A stretch of DNA of 64,000 bases, taken from positions 1 through 64,000 of the forward strand of contig NZ_JAUSBZ010000152.1 of the NCBI RefSeq assembly GCF_030651755.1, read 5' to 3'. The notes under the pieces were generated by a model. It was not told the origin of the DNA. It searched no databases and saw only the letters and a program-made list of their open reading frames with translations. This DNA comes from Phenylobacterium sp. (GTDB lineage Bacteria; Pseudomonadota; Alphaproteobacteria; Caulobacterales; Caulobacteraceae). Shown here one piece after another: positions 28,848 to 37,212 of this stretch. Made by a program: the position numbers and the translations under genes. Position 1 is the first letter of the stretch. Each line of letters begins with the position of its first letter.

Positions 28848-30313
28848 GTGATGACCCCAACGCCCCAAGCGACGGCCCCCTCGACGCCCGGGACCGCCAG
28901 AAGGCCGCCACCCGGGACCAGATCCTGCGGGTCGTCGGCGCCCGGATCGAGACGGGCCCCCTGGACGAGCTGTCCTTCGCCGACATCGCCAAGGACGCCG
29001 GGGTTGGCGAGCGCACCGTCTATCGCCATTTCCCCACGCGTGAAGCCCTGCTGGGCGCCTATTTCGCCTGGGCCCAGGCCCAGGCCACCCTGCCGCTGGC
29101 CTCCCCCGGGGCGGACGCCCCCGTCCGGCCAGAGCCGAGCCCTGCGACGCCGCCGGCCCGCTCCCCGGCCCAGCGCATGTGGGAGCCCGCCGTCCCCGTG
29201 GACGACGTCCAGCGGCCCATGCGCATCCTGCTGGCCACCGACGCCTGGGAGCCGCAGGTCAACGGGGTGGTGCGGACGCTGACCCGGGTGGTGCGCGAAC
29301 TGCGCGACCTGGGCCACGAGGTCGAGGTGATCAGCCCCGACCAGTTCAAGACCCTGCCGCTGCCCACCTATCCGGAGATCAAGGTGGCCATCGGCGCCTA
29401 TGAGCCGGTGCAGGAGCGCTTCAAGGCCTTCGAACCCGAGGCCATCCACATCGCCACCGAGGGCCCCATCGGCCTGGCCGCCCGGCGCATCTGCGTGGAG
29501 TGGAAGCTGCCCTTCACCACCAGCTATCACACCCGGTTCCCGGAATATGTCTCGGCCCGTCTGCCGCTGCCGCTCTCGGTGGGCTACACCTATATGCGCT
29601 GGTTCCACCGCCCGTCCGGGCGGCTGATGGTGGCCACGCCGACCATGCGCGACGAGCTGACCCGGCATGGCTTCCGCAACATCTCGGCCTGGTCCCGCGG
29701 GGTCGACACCGAGATGTTCCGCCCCCGGGCCGAGGGCGAGCCCGACATCTTCGCCCACCTGCCCAAGCCGATCTTCCTCTATGTGGGCCGGGTGGCGGTG
29801 GAGAAGAATATCGAGGCCTTTCTAGGCCTCGACCTGCCCGGCACCAAGGTGGTGGTCGGCGACGGGCCGCAGAAGGACGAGCTGACCGAACGCTACCGCG
29901 GGGTGGTCTTCACCGGCTCGAAGTTCGGCGAGGAGCTGTCGGCCCATTTCGCCTGCGCCGACGTCTTCGTCTTCCCCTCCCTCACCGACACCTTCGGCCT
30001 GGTGATCCTGGAGGCTATGGGCTCGGGCACGCCGGTGGCGGCCTATCCGGCGCCAGGCCCCATCGACATCATCCCGGGCTCCGGCGCCGGGGTGCTGGCG
30101 GCCTCGGCCACCGAAGGGCTGAAGGAGGCCTGCATGGAGGCGCTGGCCCTGGACCGCAAGGCGGTTCGGGCCTTTGCGGAGACCTTCTCCTGGACCGCCT
30201 GCGCCGAGGACTTCGTGCGCAACCTGCAGCCCTATCCCGAGCCGGAAAAGACCCGCTTCTGGCGACGCCTGCGCCGGCTGGCCCGGGTGCGGCGCCGGCC
30301 GAAGACGGCCTGA
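28844..30313 (+). CDS. TetR-type HTH domain fused to GT4 family glycosyltransferase
   Basis: One continuous ORF: N-term AATRDQILRVVGARIETGPLDELSFADIAKDAGVGERTVYRHFPTREALLGAYF, linker VRPEPSPATPPARSPAQ, then MRILLATDAWEPQVNGVVRTLTRVVRELRDLGHEVEVISPD...FLYVGRVAVEKNIEAFL...FVFPSLTDTFGLVILEAMGSGTPVAAYP. Confidence 0.85.
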   Translation: MSDDPNAPSDGPLDARDRQKAATRDQILRVVGARIETGPLDELSFADIAKDAGVGERTVYRHFPTREALLGAYFAWAQAQATLPLASPGADAPVRPEPSPATPPARSPAQRMWEPAVPVDDVQRPMRILLATDAWEPQVNGVVRTLTRVVRELRDLGHEVEVISPDQFKTLPLPTYPEIKVAIGAYEPVQERFKAFEPEAIHIATEGPIGLAARRICVEWKLPFTTSYHTRFPEYVSARLPLPLSVGYTYMRWFHRPSGRLMVATPTMRDELTRHGFRNISAWSRGVDTEMFRPRAEGEPDIFAHLPKPIFLYVGRVAVEKNIEAFLGLDLPGTKVVVGDGPQKDELTERYRGVVFTGSKFGEELSAHFACADVFVFPSLTDTFGLVILEAMGSGTPVAAYPAPGPIDIIPGSGAGVLAASATEGLKEACMEALALDRKAVRAFAETFSWTACAEDFVRNLQPYPEPEKTRFWRRLRRLARVRRRPKTA

Positions 30314-30321
30314 AGTCTCCA

Positions 30322-30446
30322 AAACGAAGGACACGAAGGACACCCAGATAGCCAAGGACACGAAGGGGGCGGCGGCCCCGCCTTTGTGTCCTTCGCGCGC
30401 CTTTGTGTTCTTTGTGTCGCCTCTTGAGAGCGCCTGCGGCGCGTAG
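30322..30446 (+). repeat. dispersed GACACGAAG repeat, copy C
   Basis: acgaaggacacgaaggacacccagatagccaaggacacgaag...cctttgtgtccttcgcgcgcctttgtgt..cgcctgcggcgc. Confidence 0.8.
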
Positions 30447-30533
30447 GGCGCCCGCCAGCGCACGCTTGCCCGTGGTGCGGCCCTGGCCGAAAGTGCCGCC
30501 GCGCCCGGATCGGCGCGTCTTGGGATCACCGTC

Positions 30534-32321
30534 ATGCCTCTCCTGCTCGACCGCCGCATGCTGATGGCCTTCGGGGCCGCCGCGGCCCTGCCCTTCTCGG
30601 CCGCCCGCGCCCAGCCGACCCCGGCTGCGAGCCCGGCCGATCAGGCCTTCGACGTCCTGGCCGCGGCCTGGCTGGAGACCAATCTACGGCTCAGCCCGAT
30701 CACCGCCACCCAGTGGGGGGATCACCGCTATGATGGCCGCCTCGATGATCTGAGCCTGGCCGGCTGGGCGTCCCGCCGCGACAGCGCCGCAGCCTTTCTT
30801 GAGCGCCTCAGCGCCATCGCGCCGGCCGAGCTCAGCCGTGAGCGACAGGTGGACGCCGCCATCCTGCGCAACAGCCTGGCCGGGGAGGTCTGGACCCACG
30901 ACACCCTGCAGGCGCACCGGTGGGACCCGCTGATCTACCAGTCGTCGGTGGGCTCGGCCCTCTATGGCCTCATCGCCCGGGACTTCGCCCCCCTGCCGCA
31001 ACGCCTGACCTCGGCCACCGCGCGGATGAACGGCTTTCCCAACCTTCTAACGCAGGTGCGCGCCAGTCTCGATCCGGCCCGCACGCCCAGGATCCACGCC
31101 GAGACGGTCTCTGGCCAAAACGCCGGGCTGGTGAGCCTGATCGACCTGCTGCTGGCCGAGGCCGGCGCCCTGGAGGGCGAGGCCCACGCTGAACTTGAGG
31201 CCGCCGCCGCTATCGCCAAGGCCGCCATCGCCGAGCACCAGGCCTGGATCGATGGGGTCCTGGTTCCCCAGGCGCAGGGCGAATGGCGCCTGGGCGCCGA
31301 CCTCTATGACGCCAAGCTGGCCTTCGCCCTCGACAGCCCCTTAAGCCGCGCCGAGATCAAGGCCGCCGCCGAGCAGGCGCTCGCCCAGGTGCGGGCCGAG
31401 ATGTACGACATCGCCCGCCAGGTTCTGGTCCGCAGAGACGCCCCGCCCACCCCGGCCCAGCCGACGCCTGAACAGGAACAGACGGCCATCGCCGCGGCGC
31501 TTGAGCTGGTCTATGCCGACCGGGCCACGCCGGAGACCCTGATCGAGACCGCCCAGGTCAAGCTGGACGCCGCCATCGCCTTTGTCGCCGCCAACCCCAT
31601 CGTCACCCCGCCCACCGAACCGGTGGAGCTGGTCCTGACCCCGGAATTCCAGCGGGGCGTGGCCGTGGCCTATTGCGATCCGCCCGGCCCGCTGGATCGG
31701 GAGCTGCCCACCTTCTACAAGCTCTCGCCGATCCCCGAGGACTGGACGCCGGAGCAGGCTGAGTCTTTCCTGCGGGAATACAACAACTGGACCCTGGAGG
31801 GCCTGACCGTCCACGAGGGCACGCCCGGCCACTACCTGCAGCTGGCCATCTCCAACCGTCATCCTTCGGTGCTGCGCTCGGTCCTGTGGTCGGGGAGCTT
31901 TGTCGAGGGCTGGGCCTGCTACGCCCAGGACGTGATGGTCGAGGCCGGCCACCGGGACGGCCATCCGCTCTACCGGCTGGCCAACCTCAAATTCCTGCTG
32001 CGGGTGATCACCAACGCCATCCTCGACATCGGCGTCCATGTGGAGGGCTGGGACGAGGCCCGCGCCATGCATCTGATGACCCACGACGCCTTCCAGCAGG
32101 AGCGCGAGGCGGCCGGCAAGTGGACCCGCGCCCGGGTCTCCTCAGCCCAGCTGCCCACCTATTTCGTCGGCTGGCGGGAACACTGGTCCCTGCGCCGGGA
32201 GGCCGAAGCCAGGGCCGGCGACGCCTTCGACATGAAGGCCTATCACGATGAACTGCTCAGCCATGGCTCCCCGCCGGTGCGGGTCTCCCGCCAGCTGATG
32301 TTCGACCTGCCGGTGGGGTGA
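30534..32321 (+). CDS. DUF885 family protein (putative secreted peptidase-like)
   Basis: Signal-like N-terminus; NNWTLEGLTVHEGTPGHYLQLAISNRHPSVLRSVLWSGSFVEGWACYAQDVMVEAG. Confidence 0.9.
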   Translation: MPLLLDRRMLMAFGAAAALPFSAARAQPTPAASPADQAFDVLAAAWLETNLRLSPITATQWGDHRYDGRLDDLSLAGWASRRDSAAAFLERLSAIAPAELSRERQVDAAILRNSLAGEVWTHDTLQAHRWDPLIYQSSVGSALYGLIARDFAPLPQRLTSATARMNGFPNLLTQVRASLDPARTPRIHAETVSGQNAGLVSLIDLLLAEAGALEGEAHAELEAAAAIAKAAIAEHQAWIDGVLVPQAQGEWRLGADLYDAKLAFALDSPLSRAEIKAAAEQALAQVRAEMYDIARQVLVRRDAPPTPAQPTPEQEQTAIAAALELVYADRATPETLIETAQVKLDAAIAFVAANPIVTPPTEPVELVLTPEFQRGVAVAYCDPPGPLDRELPTFYKLSPIPEDWTPEQAESFLREYNNWTLEGLTVHEGTPGHYLQLAISNRHPSVLRSVLWSGSFVEGWACYAQDVMVEAGHRDGHPLYRLANLKFLLRVITNAILDIGVHVEGWDEARAMHLMTHDAFQQEREAAGKWTRARVSSAQLPTYFVGWREHWSLRREAEARAGDAFDMKAYHDELLSHGSPPVRVSRQLMFDLPVG

Positions 32322-32329
32322 GGCCTTGC

Positions 32330-32437
32330 GTCCTTCGAGGCTCGCTTTCGCTCGCACCTCAGGATGAGGGAAGGGGGTGCGGCGTCTCGTTCCGTCCTCA
32401 TCTTGAGGCGCCCTGCGCCAGCAGGGCCTCGAAGGAC
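32330..32437. repeat. palindromic GTCCTTCGAGGC...CCTCAGGATGAG / CCTCATCTTGAGG...GCCTCGAAGGAC repeat
   Basis: Outer arms gtccttcgaggc/gcctcgaaggac and inner cctcaggatgag/cctcatcttgagg. Confidence 0.7.
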
Positions 32438-32459
32438 GAGGGCGGCCGCACAGCCCCGG

Positions 32460-32801
32460 CTAGCCCGCGTCCTGCCCCCTCAACCACCGCCTCAGCAGGT
32501 ACAGGTGCAAGGCGTGGACGGCGATATAGGCCAGGCAGACGAGGGTCAGCACGATCCGGAAGGTCAGCCGCTCGTCGGGCGCCACCCAGAGGCTGGCCAG
32601 GGCGAAGGGGGTCAGGGTGAAGGCCGCCAGCAGCGGCGTGAACGACAGGGCGATCTCGCGGGGGGCATGCCAGATCGGGCGGCCATTGAGCCCCCATTGC
32701 ATGGGCAGCTTCATCCCCGCCGGCGCCCGCCGCGCAAAGGCCAGCGACATGGCCACAAGGGCTAGGACGGTCATGCTCGATACGAAGGGCGCGCTCAACA
32801 T
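32460..32801 (-). CDS. small membrane protein, DUF1648-like
   Basis: MLSAPFVSSMTVLALVAMSLAFARRAPAGMKLPMQWGLNGRPIWHAPREIALSFTPLLAAF; hydrophobic segments and PMQW.LNG.P motif. Confidence 0.6.
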   Translation of the reverse strand: MLSAPFVSSMTVLALVAMSLAFARRAPAGMKLPMQWGLNGRPIWHAPREIALSFTPLLAAFTLTPFALASLWVAPDERLTFRIVLTLVCLAYIAVHALHLYLLRRWLRGQDAG

Positions 32802-32848
32802 CGGGCCAGCTTGGCAGGTTTGGCCCCCGACTCAAACCAGCCTGGCCC

Positions 32849-33655
32849 CTAGATCAGCCGCGAGCGGATGGCCTGGGAGAGGATGTCGATCAGGGTCACG
32901 GCGACGACGATCACCAGGGCGATGGCCGCGACCCGGGAATAGTTGAAGCTGTTGAGGCTATCGAACAGGATCTGGCCGATGCCCCCGGCTCCGATGAGGC
33001 CCAGAATGGTGGCCGCCCGGCTGTTGGATTCGAACCGGTACAGCGCATATGAGGTCCATAAGGGGGCGACCTGCGGGACCACACCCCAGGCGATCTCCTG
33101 CAGCTTGTGGGCGCCGGTGGCCCGGACCCCTTCCACCGGGGCCTTGTCGATGGACTCCACGGCCTCGGAAAACAGCTTGCCCAGCACCCCGCCGGTGTTC
33201 AGCGCCAGGGCCATGACCCCGGCGAAGGGGCCGAGGCCCACGGCGACCACAAAGACCATGCCGATCACCAGGTCGGGCACCGAGCGCAGGATGTCCATGA
33301 GCCTGCGCACCGGCCACTGGATGGCGGCCGGCGCGATATTGCGCGCCCCCAGCAGGCCCAGGGGCACGGCGATGAACACCGCCAGCACCGTGCCCCACAT
33401 GGCCATCTGGATGGTCAGCCACATCTGGGCGATGAAGAAGGGCAGCAGGTCGAAGTCCGGGTTCATGAAGGCCCGGCCGAACTCGCGCATATTGTCCGAC
33501 CCGGAGAACAGGCGCGGGAACTTCTCGATCTCAGCCGGGCCGAAGCTGAGCGTCAGGACGATGATGATGCCGCCCCACAGCAGCACGTCGAAGATCCACT
33601 GGCCCAGCGGCCGTGCGGGCGGCTTCAGGGCGGCGCTGGTCGCGGCGTCGGTCAA
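32849..33655 (-). CDS. phnE: phosphonate ABC transporter, permease
   Basis: MWGTVLAVFIAVPLGLLGARNIAP; RRLMDILRSVPDLVIGMVFVVAVGLGPFAGVMALALNTGGVLGKLFSEAVESID; GAGGIGQILF. Confidence 0.92.
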   Translation of the reverse strand: MTDAATSAALKPPARPLGQWIFDVLLWGGIIIVLTLSFGPAEIEKFPRLFSGSDNMREFGRAFMNPDFDLLPFFIAQMWLTIQMAMWGTVLAVFIAVPLGLLGARNIAPAAIQWPVRRLMDILRSVPDLVIGMVFVVAVGLGPFAGVMALALNTGGVLGKLFSEAVESIDKAPVEGVRATGAHKLQEIAWGVVPQVAPLWTSYALYRFESNSRAATILGLIGAGGIGQILFDSLNSFNYSRVAAIALVIVVAVTLIDILSQAIRSRLI

Positions 33656-33683
33656 GGGCGTCTGGCTCTTTGAGGGTCTGACG

Positions 33684-34757
33684 TCAGGGGGTCGGAACAG
33701 GGGCCATCGGCGCCGAGATGATCGGCGCCTCGCCGGCCCGGGCGTCCAGGGCCTCGCGCTCGGCCGTCACCACGTCCAGGGCCGCCTGGGCCTGGGCGAT
33801 GCGGGCCGGATCGCGGCTGTTCCGGGCGGTGATCAGGGCCTCGGTGGCCTCCATTTCCCGCACCGGCAGCAGGTGGCTGGCGTCGGCCGGCAGGAAGCCG
33901 CCGATGGAGATGGCCGCCAGCAGAGCCCGCTGGCGCTCGGCCTCGGGACCTTCGCCCTTGCCATAGGTCAGGAAGAACTGGCGGACCTTCTCCTTGACCG
34001 CCGGATCCAGATTCTTGCGCCAGACGATGGGGTCCTCGGGCAGCTTGGGCGATTCCCAGATCACATTGATCTTGTCGGTCACCGTCGGCTGGCCGTTGGC
34101 GCGGTTGATCACGTCCCGCTCGCCCTGCAGGCGGATGGCGGTGGAGTTGTTGGTGGCCACGTCGAGCACCCCATTGGCCACGGCGAACAGATTGGCCTGA
34201 TGGTTGGCGGTGCGCACCTGCTTGAAGCAGCGCTCCGGCTCGATGGCCCGGGGTCCGAACAGATAGGTCATGGGCGCGAGCGTGCCCGAGGTGGACTTGG
34301 CGTCGCCGATCCCGAAATCCAGGGTGCGGTCGCACTTGAGCACGTCTTCCAGGGTCAGGCCGCTGGAGGCGGTCGCGATCAGCACCGAACGATAGCCGTC
34401 CTCGCCGGAGGGGTCGAAGGTGCGGGCGAAGATCTCGGCGTCGGCCCGGCGCACGGCCTCAAGGCCCGACAGGTTGGAGAACCAGCCCACATCGGTCTGG
34501 CCAAAGCGCAGGGCCTCGATCAGGGCGGTGTAGTTGGAGCCGTAGAAGGGCTTCACCGGAATCCCGATCTCCTCCTCCATATCGGCCAGGACCGGCCGCC
34601 AGAGGGTGTCGAGACTGGTGGAGTTCTCCGTCGCCAGTATGGAGAAGTTCAGCACGTCGGGCTGGGCGCTGTTCAGGCTCTGTCGCTCCCCGCAGGCGGC
34701 GAGCATCAGGAGGAGGGCGGCGCTCAGGCCAGCGCCGAGGACTCTGCGAGCGATCAT
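33684..34757 (-). CDS. phnD: phosphate/phosphonate ABC transporter substrate-binding protein
   Basis: Lipobox-like LLMLAACG; FSILATENSTSLDTLWRPVLADMEEEIGIPVKPFYGSNYTALIEALRFGQTDVGWFSN. Confidence 0.92.
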   Translation of the reverse strand: MIARRVLGAGLSAALLLMLAACGERQSLNSAQPDVLNFSILATENSTSLDTLWRPVLADMEEEIGIPVKPFYGSNYTALIEALRFGQTDVGWFSNLSGLEAVRRADAEIFARTFDPSGEDGYRSVLIATASSGLTLEDVLKCDRTLDFGIGDAKSTSGTLAPMTYLFGPRAIEPERCFKQVRTANHQANLFAVANGVLDVATNNSTAIRLQGERDVINRANGQPTVTDKINVIWESPKLPEDPIVWRKNLDPAVKEKVRQFFLTYGKGEGPEAERQRALLAAISIGGFLPADASHLLPVREMEATEALITARNSRDPARIAQAQAALDVVTAEREALDARAGEAPIISAPMAPVPTP

Positions 34758-35548
34758 TGGGGGGCTCCCTCCCAGAAGACGTCTTCGAATTCGGGACCGT
34801 AGATGTCGATAAGCTGTTTGCGTTTCAGTCCCTGGGGCGGGCCATCATAGACCACCTTGCCGGCCTTGAGGGCGACGACCCGGTCACAATAGCGCAGGGC
34901 GTAGTCCACCTGGTGCAGGGTGACGATCAAGGTCAGGCCGTCGGCCCGGTTCAGGTCCCGCAGGACCTCCATCACCTTGCGGGCCGCCACGGGATCAAGG
35001 GAGGCCACCGGCTCGTCGGCGAGGATGATCTTGGCCTTCTGCACCAGGGTCCGGGCGATGGCCGCCCGCTGCTGCTGGCCCCCCGACAGGGTGCCCGCCC
35101 GCTGGCCGGCATATTCGGCCACGCCTACCCGGGCCAGCGCCGCCATGGCGGCGTTCTTGGTCTCGGCGGGCCAGAACCCGAAAAGCCCCCGCAGGAAGCC
35201 GATCCGCCCCAGCGAGCCCATGGCGACATTGGTGAACAGGGTCAGCCGGCCCACCAGGTTGAACTGCTGGAAGATCATGCCGATGCGGATTCGGGTGCGG
35301 CGCACGTCGCGATCGACGCGGCCCTGGGCCTGGACGGCGCCGCCAAAGGCTTCGATCCGGCCGGGCCCCTTGTCGATGGGCGCCAGGCCATTGATGGCGC
35401 GCAGCAGGGTGGACTTGCCCGATCCCGAAGGACCGATCAGGGCGATCATCTCGCCGCGGGCGACGTCGAGGGAGACGGCGTCCAGCGCGCGGCGGGACCC
35501 GAAGCTCTTCGACACTTGGCGCACCGACAGAACGGCTGCGTCAGACAT
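34754..35548 (-). CDS. phnC: phosphonate ABC transporter ATP-binding protein
   Basis: GPSGSGKSTLLRAINGL; LSGGQQQRAAIARTLVQKAKIILADEPVASLDP. Confidence 0.93.
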   Translation of the reverse strand: MSDAAVLSVRQVSKSFGSRRALDAVSLDVARGEMIALIGPSGSGKSTLLRAINGLAPIDKGPGRIEAFGGAVQAQGRVDRDVRRTRIRIGMIFQQFNLVGRLTLFTNVAMGSLGRIGFLRGLFGFWPAETKNAAMAALARVGVAEYAGQRAGTLSGGQQQRAAIARTLVQKAKIILADEPVASLDPVAARKVMEVLRDLNRADGLTLIVTLHQVDYALRYCDRVVALKAGKVVYDGPPQGLKRKQLIDIYGPEFEDVFWEGAPQ

Positions 35549-35853
35549 GAACGGCGACTATCCCCTGGGCGTTCGGCGGCCGGACTCATACCAGCGCGTG
35601 ATCGCCGAGCCCCACGACGGTTTCATGACATGGGCGCCCCTCGCGGTCCAGCACGGCGCCTTTGCACGACCGCTTCGGGCGGATTCGGGGGGCGGTCTGA
35701 GCGCGCCAAGCCCAGGCCCAGCAAGGTTCATTTGCCGGGCGCCCTTTACATCGGCGCCATATGCCCCTATTTCCCACCGCTCCGGCGGACCCCGTTGTCC
35801 AAAGCGTTGCTAACGCCGGATTGGGTTCAACAATCTGTTGGGGGTTGCGTGAG

Positions 35854-37110
35854 GTGCACAGGTACCATACGCCCCTGGACCTGGTCCGTGAGCGGTCACC
35901 GGAACGTCCTGTCGCCTTTGCGCGACCGGACGCCGTGGCCCTAGCGGCGCGCTGGTTCCAGGACAATTTTAAAGGCGACGTCTTCTACGCTGTGAAGGCC
36001 AACCCTTCGCCGTGGGTGCTTGAAACCCTCGCGGCGAATGGCGTGCGGTCGTTCGACGTGGCGTCGGTTCCAGAAATCGAGCTGGTGGCGAAACACGCCC
36101 CTGGCGCGCGCATGGCCTTCATGCATCCGGTCAAGAGCCGCCGCTCCATCTCCACGGCCTATTTCGACCATGGGGTGCGGACCTTCGCCCTCGATACGCA
36201 CGAAGAGTTGGCCAAGATCCTCGACGCCACCGGTCACGCCAAGGACCTGAACCTGATGGTTCGCCTGGGCGTCGCCGCCGAGGGCGCGGCCTATTCCCTG
36301 TCGGGCAAGTTCGGCGTCGATGCGCATGAGGCCCCTGACCTGCTGCTGGCCGCCCGCCGGGCGACCCAGGAGCTGATGGGCGTCTCCTTCCATGTGGGCA
36401 GCCAGTGCATGCGGCCGACCGCCTATCAGGCGGCCATGAGCCAGGCCTCCCGCGCGCTCGTCCGCGCCGGCGTCTTCGCCGACGTGGTCGATGTGGGCGG
36501 CGGCTTCCCGTCGGTCTATCCCGGCATGGTGCCGCCGGCGCTCGCCGACTACATGGACTCCATCGACCGCGGCTTCGCCGAGATGATGGTCCATGAGACC
36601 ACCTAGCTGTGGTGCGAGCCTGGCCGGGCCCTGGTGGCGGAAGCCTCTTCGGTGCTGACCGCCGTCGAGCTGCGCAAGGGCGACGCCCTTTATCTGAACG
36701 ACGGCTCCTATGGCAGCCTGTTCGACGCCACCCACACCAAGTGGCCCTTCCCGGTGAAGCTGCTGCGCCGCGAGGCCGATGGCTCGGCCCGGGAAGTGGA
36801 AGGCCCGCTGAAGCCCTACCGCTTCTATGGTCCGACCTGCGACTCCCTGGACCACATGCCCGGCCCCTTCTGGCTGCCCGAGGATGTGCGCGAGGGCGAC
36901 TTTGTCGAGATCGGCATGCTGGGCGCCTATGGCGTGGCGATGAACACCCGCTTCAACGGCTTCGGCGACACCGAGACCGTGGCGGTGGACGATCCGCCGA
37001 TGGCGTCCATGTATGGCCTGGCCCGCCGCTCCATCCCGGTGCCGCGGACCGAGACGCACAATGTCGTCAAGCTGTCGCGGGCCCGGGGCAAGAAACGTCG
37101 TCGGCGTTAG
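35854..37110 (+). pseudogene. type III PLP ornithine/lysine/arginine decarboxylase-family gene interrupted by in-frame TAG at 36604-36606
   Basis: 35761..36606 and 36634..37110 ORFs share a frame; reading through gives ...FAEMMVHETT*LWCEPGRALVAEASSVLTAVELRKGDALYLNDGSYGSLFD...GPTCDSLDHMPGPFWLPEDVREGDFVEIGMLGAYG. Confidence 0.8.
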
Positions 37111-37137
37111 GACGTTAGGTTCGACGCACACGCATGA

Positions 37138-37175
37138 GACGCGACCGGTCGCTCCGTCCCGGTCGCGTCCTTTCT
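37138..37175 (+). terminator. hairpin GACGCGACCGG / CCGGTCGCGTC followed by ctttct
   Basis: 11-bp perfect arms downstream of the decarboxylase. Confidence 0.65.
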
Positions 37176-37212
37176 CCATGGACGGGCGCTCAAACTCTAG
37201 GACTCCAAGAGA

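Noticed and set aside
35549-35660. Possible Pho box upstream of phnC (single ATGACAT)
   Set aside because: Only one half-site; no second half at the required 11-bp spacing.
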